Below the pieces are notes generated by a model, which had not been told where the DNA came from, made no database searches, and was given only the letters and a program-made list of their open reading frames with translations. From positions 34,871 to 98,870 of the forward strand of contig NZ_JANIJX010000016.1 of assembly GCF_024580735.1 (NCBI RefSeq): 64,000 nt of DNA, given 5' to 3'. The position numbers and the translations under genes are program-made. Positions within the stretch are counted from its first letter, which is position 1. Each line of letters opens with the position of its first letter. The stretch is from Brevibacterium moorei (GTDB lineage: Bacteria; Actinomycetota; Actinomycetes; Actinomycetales; Brevibacteriaceae). Positions 18,381-26,519 of this stretch are shown piece after piece.

Positions 18381-20894
18381 TCAGCGCCGGCGGCGCCTGT
18401 AGCTCACCGCGATGGTGATGCCGCCGATGGCCAGCAGGGTCAGCCCCGCAGTCAGTGCCAGGCCCGCTTCCAGACCGGTGCGCGGCAGGCGATCGCCCTG
18501 GCGTTCCGGGGTGTCCGGCTGCTTCGGCTGTTCGGGCTGTTCCGGGGCCTCGGGTCCACGTGGGGCTTCAGGGCCCGCCGGGGGTGCCGCGGGTGCACTG
18601 GGCGAGTCCTCGGGGGTCGGGACGATGCTGGGAAGGACCTCCTCCTCGGGGGTCTCGCTCGGCTTCGGCGTCTCACTCGGAGTGTCGGCAGGCGTTTCCG
18701 ACGGTTCCGGCGATGGGGTCTCCGAGGGAGTCTCACTGGGCGCCTCGCTGGGTTCTGGCGTGTCCTCCGGGGTCGGTGATTCCGAGGGCGTCTCGCTGGG
18801 CTCCGGGCGGGGCGTTTCGCTCGGGGTCTCCGAGGGCTCCGGCGTCGGAGTCTCGGACGGCGTCTCAGAGGGAGTCTCGGAAGGCTCCGGAGAAGGAGTC
18901 TCCGAGGGTGTCTCGCTGGGTTCCGGGCTGGGCGTTTCGCTCGGCGTTTCAGATGGCTCTGGCGTCGGCGTCTCGGAGGGTTCCGGTGTCGGCGTTTCGC
19001 TCGGGGTCTCCGAGGGTTCCGGAGTGGGCGGTGGGGAGACGGTGACCGTCTGCCTGGCCGATGCCAGGTCCTCGTGCTTGGCCAGCTCCTTCTCCTTCGG
19101 CTCATCGGTCTCGGAGGAGAACCGGCGCATCCGCGTTTCCCCGGCCGGGACCTCGTCCGCGGATTCGGGCAGCAGGAACAGGCGCTCGAAGACGACCAGG
19201 GTGCGTCCGGCGTGCTCGGCCGGGATGTCGAAGTCCATGTGGGCCACGCCGGAGGACTCCTCCGGGGTGAAGTCGGCCATTCCGGTGATGCCGGTGGATT
19301 CGCCGGTCTCCTGGTCCATTACGGTCCCGCGCAGGCGGTAGGTGTCGCCCGGGCGCAGACCGGAGTAGGACACGTAGTCGCGCAGCACACCGCCGGTGGC
19401 CGGCAGCTGCTTGCCCAACGTGTCGCGGTCCGGATCGGAGTCGGGGTCGTGACCGGTGAAGTCGTAGGCGTCCGTGTCGATGGCGGGCCGGTAAACGGTC
19501 TGATCCGCGTCCTCGATGTCGGTGTGCACGGCGACCTCTTGATCGTCCTGGTACAGGCGCTCGAAGACGACCACGACCTCGCCGCGCAGCACGTCGGCTG
19601 GAACCTCGAAGGTCAGCTCGACGGAGCCGGATGCCTCTTCGGGGGTGAAGGTCTTCTCCGCCGTGATGCCGGTGGGCTTGCCGTTCGCGGAGCCATCGCG
19701 GACCATCAACTCGCCCCTGACGGTGTATTCCGTGCCGGGGCGCAGGTTCTGGTAGGCGACGGTGTCGACGATCGTGGCGGGGCCGGTCTCCGGGAGGAAG
19801 GAATCCTCGTCGTCCCCATCGCGGGCCTCGGTGCCGATCTTGGGCACATCGGTCCAGTCGGCCAGAGCTGAGGCGGTGACCTCGGTCTGGTCGCTGCGGG
19901 CGATCATCAGGGTCTGGGCGCGCGGATCCGTGTTCGTCACCAGCATGCCCACCCGCTCCGGGCCGGTCAGCGAGGCGGTGATCGTCGCGGAGCCGGCACC
20001 CGCCGAGGCGGGTACGTCGAGGTAGAAATCGGTGCCGGCGGGCACTGCCGTGGCGTCGATCGCCTTGCCCTCGGCATCGACCAGCGGGTAGTCGGGATCG
20101 GCGGTGACCGCGACGGTGGGAGCGGAGGCGGTGAAGCGGAACGGGCCGACCCTGCTGCCCGCGACTCCTGCGGCGTCCGGGCCACTGGCGGTCAGCTGCG
20201 GGGCGTCGGATTCGGTTTCGCGCGTGTTCGCATCGCCGGTCAGATAGGCGATGAGGTCGCCCACCTGTTTCGTCGCGGCGTTCGGAGCATTGCTGGTCAA
20301 GCCGCGGTAGACGAAGTCATCGGTCAGCTTCCAGATGGCGGCCTGGGTCCCGGCGATCGCCGCCTTCTCCGACAGCCCGGAAATGCCGGAGGTCTGCCGC
20401 AGAGCGTCCAGGCTCATCTGCGGGTAGGAGTGGGAGACGATCCAGGCGACTTTCTCTCTGACCTCCAGGCTCTCGGCGAAGTTGTTCTCGCCCGGGAAGC
20501 TGTTCCAGTCGCCCACGTTCATGCCGATGTCGTACTGGGCGTTGACGGTGAATTCCACACAGTAGGCCAGCTGGTCGGCTTTATCGCCGGCTTCCGTGTA
20601 CAGCGGGAACAGGGTGGTGCGAACGGAGCTGGAAGCCGTTTTCACGGAGTAGCCGTTAACGGCCTCGGCCACCTTGCCCATTTTGGGATAGCCATCGGGG
20701 AAGGTGAAGGCCTGGGCCGGTCCCGTGAACAGGGCGGGTGCCAGGGCCAGTAGGCCGGCTACCAGCAGTGCCAGGATGGAACGCAGGGTGCGGCGCGCGG
20801 TGGTGCGGAACGCGCCGGAGGTACGGTGTGACGATGAGTTCTTCGATGAGTTGCGGGGTGGGGGCGCTGCGGTGCGCGGGTCGTTTCGGGTCAT
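18381..20894 (-). CDS. LPXTG-anchored adhesin with thioester domain and VaFE repeats
   Basis: An 837-residue secreted, wall-anchored protein. A signal peptide spans about residues 34-62 (LLVAGLLALAPALF, cleavage near AQA/FTF). The next about 130 residues are a thioester domain: Cys112 in AYCVEF and Gln184 in AGTQAAIWKL are the expected pair for an internal Cys-Gln thioester, a covalent host-binding device in Gram-positive adhesins. Two VaFE (T-Q ester) repeats follow, each ending in VVFERL. A long Pro/Ser/Glu/Thr spacer (about residues 620-750) leads to LPRTG (803-807), a hydrophobic helix and RRRRR for sortase anchoring. No sortase gene is in the window. A TAGCGT box 6 nt before the ATG suggests a leaderless transcript. 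Confidence 0.9.
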   Translation of the reverse strand: MTRNDPRTAAPPPRNSSKNSSSHRTSGAFRTTARRTLRSILALLVAGLLALAPALFTGPAQAFTFPDGYPKMGKVAEAVNGYSVKTASSSVRTTLFPLYTEAGDKADQLAYCVEFTVNAQYDIGMNVGDWNSFPGENNFAESLEVREKVAWIVSHSYPQMSLDALRQTSGISGLSEKAAIAGTQAAIWKLTDDFVYRGLTSNAPNAATKQVGDLIAYLTGDANTRETESDAPQLTASGPDAAGVAGSRVGPFRFTASAPTVAVTADPDYPLVDAEGKAIDATAVPAGTDFYLDVPASAGAGSATITASLTGPERVGMLVTNTDPRAQTLMIARSDQTEVTASALADWTDVPKIGTEARDGDDEDSFLPETGPATIVDTVAYQNLRPGTEYTVRGELMVRDGSANGKPTGITAEKTFTPEEASGSVELTFEVPADVLRGEVVVVFERLYQDDQEVAVHTDIEDADQTVYRPAIDTDAYDFTGHDPDSDPDRDTLGKQLPATGGVLRDYVSYSGLRPGDTYRLRGTVMDQETGESTGITGMADFTPEESSGVAHMDFDIPAEHAGRTLVVFERLFLLPESADEVPAGETRMRRFSSETDEPKEKELAKHEDLASARQTVTVSPPPTPEPSETPSETPTPEPSETPTPEPSETPSETPSPEPSETPSETPSPEPSETPSETPSETPTPEPSETPSETPRPEPSETPSESPTPEDTPEPSEAPSETPSETPSPEPSETPADTPSETPKPSETPEEEVLPSIVPTPEDSPSAPAAPPAGPEAPRGPEAPEQPEQPKQPDTPERQGDRLPRTGLEAGLALTAGLTLLAIGGITIAVSYRRRRR
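18643..19035 (-). repeat. PSETP/PEPSETP coding repeats of the adhesin stalk
   Basis: Degenerate direct repeats of 12-18 bp encoding P-S-E-T-P and P-E-P-S-E-T-P units, about 130 codons. They form the extended wall-spanning stalk of the adhesin. Such tracts can change length by slipped replication or recombination. Confidence 0.85.
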
Positions 20895-20900
20895 GTTTCG

Positions 20901-20906
20901 ACGCTA
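20901..20906 (-). promoter_or_regulatory. -10 box of adhesin gene
   Basis: On the minus strand TAGCGT is followed by CGAAAC and the ATG at 20894, the 6-nt arrangement of a leaderless transcript. No ribosome site is visible. Confidence 0.4.
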
Positions 20907-21070
20907 TTGAGAACCGCACGCGGGCACACTAGCCCACAGGACGGTTCGGGCGTTGGGATTGTGTGGGCGAAGCGTTGGGATGAGAGCGGGGCGGTACAAG
21001 GGTGCGCGCGGGGTCGTGCAAGGCCGGGCAAGAGTTCGCGCTGGGCCGCGCAAGGGGGCCACTCCGCCCT

Positions 21071-21076
21071 TAGACT
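21071..21076 (+). promoter_or_regulatory. -10 box of aldo/keto reductase gene
   Basis: TAGACT followed by GTTTGC and ATG 21083, the 6-nt leaderless arrangement. Confidence 0.45.
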
Positions 21077-21082
21077 GTTTGC

Positions 21083-22045
21083 ATGACTGAGAAATACACT
21101 CTGATTCCGAATACCGACCTGTCCGTGAGCACCATCAACCTGGGCGGCAACGTCTTCGGCTGGACCTCTGACGAACCGACCTCCTTCGACGTGCTCGACG
21201 GCTTCGTGGCGGGCGGCGGCACCTTCATCGATTCCTCCGCGTCCTACACCGGTCCGGTGGGTGGCCTGTCGGAGACCATCATCGGCAATTGGACGGCGGC
21301 CCGCGGCAACCGTGACAAGGTCGTCATCGCCACCAAGGTGGGCGCCCAGCCGGGCCGGAAGAACCTGGAGCCTGCGAACATCGCGGCCACCGTGGACGAA
21401 TCCCTGACCCGCCTGCAGACCGACTACATCGACCTGTACTACGCGCACTTCGACGACGACTACACCCCGATCGAGGACATCGCCGCGGCCTTCGACGCCA
21501 CCGTCAAGTCCGGCAAGGTCCGCTACATCGCCATGTCGAACCTGAGCCCGGCTCGTCAGCGCGACTGGATGCTCACCGCCAAGCGCGAGGGCCTGGCCGC
21601 CCCCGTGGCGATCCAGCCGCAGTACTCGCTGGTCTACCGGCACGAATACGAGGGCCCGGCGGAGACCCCGAAGGCCGGCTACCGCAGCGTGGCCGAAGAG
21701 TTCGACCTGGCCGTGTTCTCCTACTGGTCCCTGGCCGCCGGTCTGCTGACCGGCAAGTACTCCACCGCCGCGGACTTCGAGAACGCCCCCCGCGCGCACT
21801 CGCTGAAGAAGTACGGCACCCCCGAGGGCCTCAAGCTGGTCGGCACCCTGCGCGAGGTCGCGGACGGCCTGGGCGCCCAGCCGGCCTCCGTGGCCATCGC
21901 CTGGCTGCTGGCCAAGGGGATCACGGCGCCGATCGCCTCGGCCCGCACACCCGAACAGCTGCCCGCGCTGTTCGCCGCGCAGGACCTCGACCTGCCGGCC
22001 GAGGCCGTCGCTCGCCTCGACGAGGCCTCGCAGCCGTTCGCCTGA
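21083..22045 (+). CDS. Aldo/keto reductase
   Basis: A 320-residue NADP-dependent aldo/keto reductase, TIM-barrel type. Motifs: GGNVFGW near the N-terminus, FIDSSASYT with the likely catalytic Asp/Tyr pair, VIATKVG with the active-site Lys, TDYIDLYYAHF, YIAMSNLSP and the C-terminal cofactor region APIASARTPEQL. It reduces aldehydes or ketones; the natural substrate is unknown. It is monocistronic: a leaderless-type promoter precedes it and a strong hairpin follows 5 bp after the stop. Confidence 0.9.
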   Translation: MTEKYTLIPNTDLSVSTINLGGNVFGWTSDEPTSFDVLDGFVAGGGTFIDSSASYTGPVGGLSETIIGNWTAARGNRDKVVIATKVGAQPGRKNLEPANIAATVDESLTRLQTDYIDLYYAHFDDDYTPIEDIAAAFDATVKSGKVRYIAMSNLSPARQRDWMLTAKREGLAAPVAIQPQYSLVYRHEYEGPAETPKAGYRSVAEEFDLAVFSYWSLAAGLLTGKYSTAADFENAPRAHSLKKYGTPEGLKLVGTLREVADGLGAQPASVAIAWLLAKGITAPIASARTPEQLPALFAAQDLDLPAEAVARLDEASQPFA

Positions 22046-22050
22046 GGGGT

Positions 22051-22096
22051 ATTCGCTAGGTGTCCTGCACGACGGAGTGCAGGACACCGCGCGAAT
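22051..22096. terminator. Hairpin terminator after aldo/keto reductase
   Basis: Perfect 12-bp stem GGTGTCCTGCAC / GTGCAGGACACC with a 6-nt loop (GACGGA), extended after a 2-nt bulge on each side by ATTCGC / GCGAAT. There is no T-tract, as is common for actinobacterial terminators. Confidence 0.75.
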
Positions 22097-22205
22097 GTCT
22101 TCCGGGCCGGTTCGGTGGCAGCCGATGCGCGTCGCGTCGCGCAGCGCGAGCACGGCCCTGCGTCGCTGCGAGTCGGGATGTGTGGGGACGGCCAGGGTGA
22201 CTCTC

Positions 22206-22211
22206 TAGGAT
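22206..22211 (+). promoter_or_regulatory. -10 box of FAD/NAD(P)-binding protein gene
   Basis: TAGGAT followed by 7 nt and a GTG start at 22219, the spacing also seen for the ABC-F leader ORF. Confidence 0.4.
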
Positions 22212-22218
22212 TGAGTGC

Positions 22219-24522
22219 GTGGCTGAAGAAATCCCCGCACCCGTGACCGAGTCCGTCCATCCCTCCTCCGGAGTTCCACTGGAAACCGCGGTCGGCCCCC
22301 ACTCCGTGGCGATCGTGGGCGCGGGCCCGCGTGGGACCTCGGTCCTGGAACGGTTGAGCGCCTACGCCTCCACGGTTCCCCACCGCACACTGCACGTCCA
22401 CGTCTGCGACGATGCCGAGGCCGGACCCGGCGAGATCTGGGACCCCGAGCAGCCGCGCGAACTGCTGCTCAACGCCACGGCCCGCCAACTCACCCTGTTC
22501 ACTGATGAGACGATCGGCGCCGCGCGCGTGCGCAACGGGCCCGACCTCTACGAGTGGACTCAGTTGGTCGCGCAGCGCGCGGGGCTGGGTGGGGGCGCGA
22601 GCGTTCCCGCAATCGCAGCCGAACTCTTCGCCGTTTGGACCGCGCCGGACTACGCCCCGGCAGCCGACATCCTCGCCCTGTGCGCGGCGACCCGGGAGGA
22701 CACCTTCCTGCCGCGCGCCGTCTACGGTGAATACCTGCGCTGGTACTTCGCCGGAGTCGTGCGCACTGCGCCTGAGAACATGCGCGTGAGCGTGCACCAC
22801 GCCAGGGTTGTGGGATTGCGCCCGGTGTCGGGGCCACGCGCGGATGCGGATTCTTGCGCGGAGGAGTCCCGCGCAAAGGCGGGGGAAGCCGGCTGGGAAG
22901 TGGAATTCGCGGGCTCGCCGGAGGTTGCAGGTCCGCCGGACTCTGTGGGCTCGCAGGAGGCCGAGGGCCTGCAAGGCTCTGCTGGACGAACGCAGCGGGC
23001 TGCAGCGGCTCCTTCCCTGCACGTGAACGAGGTGGTCCTGGCCCTGGGCTGGGTGTCCAACGATCCGGGCCCCGCCCGTCCGGACGATCCCCGGATCGCC
23101 TGGCTGCCGCCGGGCCATGTGCTGCGCCACGACCTGGAGGCGATTCCTGACCGGGCGCGCGTGGTGGTGCGCGGCCTGGGCCTGACCGCGATGGACATCA
23201 TCGCCCGCCTGACCGAGGGCCGCGGGGGCGTCTACACGGCCGCCTCCGCAGGTTCCGGTGGCTCCGAAGACTCGGTGCACCTGCCGCGCGGACCCCTGGT
23301 CTACCGGGCCTCGGGCCGCGAACCCATCGTGCTGCTGGCCTCGAACTCGGGCAACCCCTACCGCTGCAAACCCGCCGACTACGGCCCCGAGGCCGCCGAC
23401 CACACCCTGCTGCACGCCGCCATCGCCCGCGCGGGGGCCCGGCGCGCGGCCACCGGCGAGCCCGTCGACTTCGCCGCCGAGCTGTACCCCGCGGTGCTCG
23501 CCGATGCCGCCATCGCCTACTACCGTGCCCGTGTCCGGCTCGACGGCGCTCCGGTGGCCGCGACCGCGGAACTGTGCGCGGCCATCGCCGCCGGCGGAGA
23601 CCTCGGCGCGGTGGATCCCGGCGCCGTGGACGAGGAACTGTTGGCCGCCGCCTGCCCTGACCCCGCAGAGCGCTTCGACCCGGTGCGGCTGCGCCCCCGG
23701 GTGCCCAACCCACTGCCGGTCGGGCAGGACTACACGGCCTGGCTGCGCGACTTCTTCACCGCCGACGCCGCCCGCGCCGAGGCCGGACCCGCCGTGGCAT
23801 TCAACGCCGCCATCGGCTCGGTGTCCGCCGCGCGCGGCCCGCTTGCGGCCTTCACCCGCGGCCGCGTGCTCACAGAGGAATCCTTCCGCACCTCCTACCA
23901 GCCCTTCCGCACCCTGGGAGCCAGGCTGGGCGGCGGCCCGCCCCCGGAACGCTACCGGCAGCTGGCCGCCCTCATCGACGCCGAGGTCGTGGCGGGCCTG
24001 GGTGCCCGTCCCACCGTGCGAGCGCTGACCGACTCGGACGGGGCACTGAGGGGTTCGGACGAGACCCTGACGGGTTCGGACCAAGCGCCGGCAGCGCCGG
24101 GAGCCGCGTCCCACCCGAGCGGGGAGGCGCTCACGGGGTCGGTGTTCGTCTGCGAGTCCGCGCACAGTGCCACGCCGGTGGCTGCGGACGTGCTGATCGA
24201 CGGCTGGCTGGCCAATCCGATGCTGGTCCAATCGGCGGATCCGCTGGTGCGCGGACTATATGCGGCGGGCCTGGTCCGCTCATCGAGCTTGGAGTCGGCC
24301 AGCGGGGGCAGCATTCCGACGACCAGCATCGACATCACCGCAGACAACCGGGTGATCGGGCCGGCGGGCCGCGCGGTGCCGGGACTGTTCAGCCTGGGGC
24401 TGCCCAATGACGATGTCAGCGGACACAGCTTCGTCAGCCCGCATCCGCGCTCAGGAGCGAACTTCCTGGTCGAGACCGACCGGGTGGCCCGGACGATCGT
24501 GGGTGTGCCGGCGGGGGAGTGA
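22219..24522 (+). CDS. FAD/NAD(P)-binding protein
   Basis: A 767-residue protein of the FAD/NAD(P)-binding (NAD_binding_9) family common in actinobacteria. The N-terminal dinucleotide fold is AIVGAGPRGTSVLERL; GLGLTAMDIIARLTEGRGG is a second conserved block, followed by SNSGNPYRCKP, and the C-terminal block GGSIPTTSIDITADN..GLFSLGLPNDD (key residues) closes the cofactor domain. The reaction is unknown; related proteins are annotated as adenylate-cyclase-like or oxidoreductases without firm support. Low-complexity stretches (Glu/Gly/Ala near residues 215-260, Ser/Gly/Thr near 605-640) are inserts. GTG 22219 is chosen for its TAGGAT box. The last 72 bp overlap the 3' end of the convergent EamA gene. 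Confidence 0.75.
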   Translation: MAEEIPAPVTESVHPSSGVPLETAVGPHSVAIVGAGPRGTSVLERLSAYASTVPHRTLHVHVCDDAEAGPGEIWDPEQPRELLLNATARQLTLFTDETIGAARVRNGPDLYEWTQLVAQRAGLGGGASVPAIAAELFAVWTAPDYAPAADILALCAATREDTFLPRAVYGEYLRWYFAGVVRTAPENMRVSVHHARVVGLRPVSGPRADADSCAEESRAKAGEAGWEVEFAGSPEVAGPPDSVGSQEAEGLQGSAGRTQRAAAAPSLHVNEVVLALGWVSNDPGPARPDDPRIAWLPPGHVLRHDLEAIPDRARVVVRGLGLTAMDIIARLTEGRGGVYTAASAGSGGSEDSVHLPRGPLVYRASGREPIVLLASNSGNPYRCKPADYGPEAADHTLLHAAIARAGARRAATGEPVDFAAELYPAVLADAAIAYYRARVRLDGAPVAATAELCAAIAAGGDLGAVDPGAVDEELLAAACPDPAERFDPVRLRPRVPNPLPVGQDYTAWLRDFFTADAARAEAGPAVAFNAAIGSVSAARGPLAAFTRGRVLTEESFRTSYQPFRTLGARLGGGPPPERYRQLAALIDAEVVAGLGARPTVRALTDSDGALRGSDETLTGSDQAPAAPGAASHPSGEALTGSVFVCESAHSATPVAADVLIDGWLANPMLVQSADPLVRGLYAAGLVRSSSLESASGGSIPTTSIDITADNRVIGPAGRAVPGLFSLGLPNDDVSGHSFVSPHPRSGANFLVETDRVARTIVGVPAGE

Positions 24523-25518
24523 GGCTGTGCGGCGGGCGGGCCAGGTGATGAGCACATTGCTCGCGACGATGAGCGCGATCCCCGTCCACTCGGCCGCGTG
24601 CAGGCCCTGGCCCAGGAGCACCCAGCCGGCCAGTGCCGCCCAGACGGGGTTCACGCTGGTGAGGACGCCGAAGGCGTTCGCCGGCATCCGCCGCAGGGCC
24701 AACAGGTCAACGGCGTAGACGATCGCCGATGACCCGAGTCCACACGCCAGGGCCAGCAGGAGGGCGCGGTGGAAGGCCGGGTCGGCGAACTGTGCCGCGG
24801 CGCTGCCGCCCTGACCGTCGGAAGCATGCCGCGGCAGGTGGAATCCGAACCAGTAGAGGGCCACAGGGGCCCAGGCCAGCGCCGAGATGAGCGAGGCGAC
24901 GGCGGGCCCCGTGAGCCCTGGCAGGCGTCGGCCCAGGGACCGGTTGAGCAGAATATAGGTGCCCCAGGCCGCGCCGGCCAACAGTGCCAGCGCGATTCCG
25001 AGCCAGTCGGTGGCCGGCCCCGGCCGGGTCAGGACGACCACCCCGACGGCTGCCAGCCCGGCGCCGGTCAGGTCCCGCCCGCGCCTGGACCCGCCGATTG
25101 CCACGGCCAAGGGGCCCAGGAACTCCAGGGTGACGGCCAGTCCCAGGCCGATGCGCTGCACGGACAGGTACAGCGCCAGGTTCATCACCGCGAACATTAC
25201 CGCCAGCAGTGTGCACCGCAGCCAGTCCCCGGCGTGCAGGCGGGCCAGGCGGGGCCGGGCCAGGGGGAGCAGCACTGCGGCCGTGACGAACTGGCGGACC
25301 ACGACGACCCCCGGCACTCCGATCACCGGGAACGCCTTGGCGCCCAGCGCTGCCCCGGTCTGGTTCGACAGGGAGCCGGCCAGGGCAAGGGCGATGCCCG
25401 AGGCGCGAGCACTCGCCGGAGTGGGCTCCACGGCATGCGGGGCAGCGCTGCCGGGGATATCGTGTCCTCTTCTCATGGCATCCAGCATCGGTCCGGGCAC
25501 AACATTCGTCCAGTGCAT
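24451..25518 (-). CDS. EamA-family exporter (RhtA-like)
   Basis: A 355-residue drug/metabolite transporter with ten hydrophobic helices in two EamA repeats: SIALALAGSLSNQTGAA-like first helix, LALYLSVQRIGLGLAVTLEF and GPLAVAIGG in the first half, WGTYILLNRS and NAFGVLTSVNPVWAAL in the second. RhtA-type members export threonine/homoserine or other amino acids. ATG 25518 is preceded by AGGA at a 7-nt spacing; ATG 25488 and 25476 are alternatives giving a shorter N-terminus. The start is 27 bp from the divergent LysR start, so the LysR protein probably controls it. The 3' end overlaps the FAD/NAD(P)-binding gene by 72 bp on the opposite strand. Confidence 0.85.
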   Translation of the reverse strand: MHWTNVVPGPMLDAMRRGHDIPGSAAPHAVEPTPASARASGIALALAGSLSNQTGAALGAKAFPVIGVPGVVVVRQFVTAAVLLPLARPRLARLHAGDWLRCTLLAVMFAVMNLALYLSVQRIGLGLAVTLEFLGPLAVAIGGSRRGRDLTGAGLAAVGVVVLTRPGPATDWLGIALALLAGAAWGTYILLNRSLGRRLPGLTGPAVASLISALAWAPVALYWFGFHLPRHASDGQGGSAAAQFADPAFHRALLLALACGLGSSAIVYAVDLLALRRMPANAFGVLTSVNPVWAALAGWVLLGQGLHAAEWTGIALIVASNVLITWPARRTASLPRRHTHDRPGHPVGLDQEVRS

Positions 25519-25545
25519 ATTGTGTTCCTGCTATACGCTGTGGTT

Positions 25546-26475
25546 ATGGCTGAGGAGCAGGAGCCGGAACAGGCGTCGTCGCAGAGTCCGAAACCGGGCC
25601 CGGGTGCACGGCGGCACCGGAGGTGGACGCTGCGGGATCTGCGCGTCGTCGCCACCGCCGCACAGCTGGGCTCATTCACGGATGCGGCCGCGGAACTCTA
25701 CATCTCCCAGGCTGCGGTCTCGCGGACCATCGCCGGGCTCGAGGCCGCGGTCGGCCAACGCCTCCTGCTGCGCACGGCCCGTGGTTGCGAACCGACGGGG
25801 GTGGGTCTGGAGGTGCTCGAGCACGCCAGACGATTACTGCTGGAGGCCCAGCACTTCGACGACTTCCTGGCCACCCGCGGGCAGACCCTGCGCCTGGGGT
25901 ATTCCTGGGCGGGCTTGGGGCGGCACACGGCCTCCTTCATCCGGGCCTGGGAGTCGGCCCATCCCGGGATCGGCCTGGAGCTGGTCCGCTACGATTCCGC
26001 CTCGGCCGGGCTGGCCGAGGGTCGCTGCGATGTGGCGATCGTGCGCGCGGAACCCCATGACCCCCGCTTCGATACGACGGTGGTCGGCCTGGAACGGCGG
26101 ATGGCGGCCTTCGCCTCCGACGATGCGCAGTGGGCCAGGCGGCGCAAGCTGAGCATGGCGGAGCTCGCCGAGCGCACGGTGCTGGTCGATCCGCACACGG
26201 GAACCACGAGTGCCGCACTGTGGCCGGCCGAGGGACCGCGGCCCAAGACGCGGGAGACGCACAATATCGACGCCTGGCTCGATGCGATCGCCGCCGGTCG
26301 TGGCATCGGGACCACGTCCGAGGCGACGGAGGCCCATCATGGGCGCGCCGGGATCACGTTCCGGCCGGTCAAGGACGGTCCGCCGATCGCGGTGCGGCTC
26401 ATGTGGTGGCGCGGTCAGGCGCCGCCGCAGTTGGCGGAACTGGTCGCCGCCGTGTCTGGGGTGTACGCGGGGTAG
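25546..26475 (+). CDS. LysR-family regulator
   Basis: A 309-residue LysR-type regulator. After a Glu/Pro/Arg-rich N-terminal stretch, the winged helix is RDLRVVATAAQLGSFTDAA and ISQAAVSRTIAGLEAAVGQ (residues about 30-85), then an effector domain beginning TLRLGYSWAGLGRHT. It is divergent from the EamA exporter with 27 bp between starts, the classic layout for a LysR activator and its target. ATG 25546 follows a TACGCT box at 6 nt, consistent with a leaderless transcript; longer readings overlap EamA and are rejected. Confidence 0.88.
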   Translation: MAEEQEPEQASSQSPKPGPGARRHRRWTLRDLRVVATAAQLGSFTDAAAELYISQAAVSRTIAGLEAAVGQRLLLRTARGCEPTGVGLEVLEHARRLLLEAQHFDDFLATRGQTLRLGYSWAGLGRHTASFIRAWESAHPGIGLELVRYDSASAGLAEGRCDVAIVRAEPHDPRFDTTVVGLERRMAAFASDDAQWARRRKLSMAELAERTVLVDPHTGTTSAALWPAEGPRPKTRETHNIDAWLDAIAAGRGIGTTSEATEAHHGRAGITFRPVKDGPPIAVRLMWWRGQAPPQLAELVAAVSGVYAG

Positions 26476-26495
26476 GCCCGGCGCTTGACTCATGT

Positions 26496-26511
26496 CCGAA
26501 TAAGTGTTCGA
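26496..26511. promoter_or_regulatory. LexA-like box before radical SAM gene
   Basis: CCGAAT-AAGT-GTTCGA differs from the actinobacterial SOS consensus TCGAAC-N4-GTTCGA at two of twelve positions; the right half is perfect. It lies 9 bp before the start codon at 26520, where bound LexA would block transcription. Confidence 0.45.
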
Positions 26512-26519
26512 ATACATGC

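Noticed and set aside
18643..19035. CRISPR array
   Set aside because: The repeats are degenerate, in-frame with the adhesin and have no unique spacers of constant length; they encode the protein stalk.
24769..25545. In-frame extension upstream of the LysR gene
   Set aside because: It runs antisense through the EamA exporter and shows Gln/Gly/Arg-rich nonsense; the LysR domain starts only after 25546.
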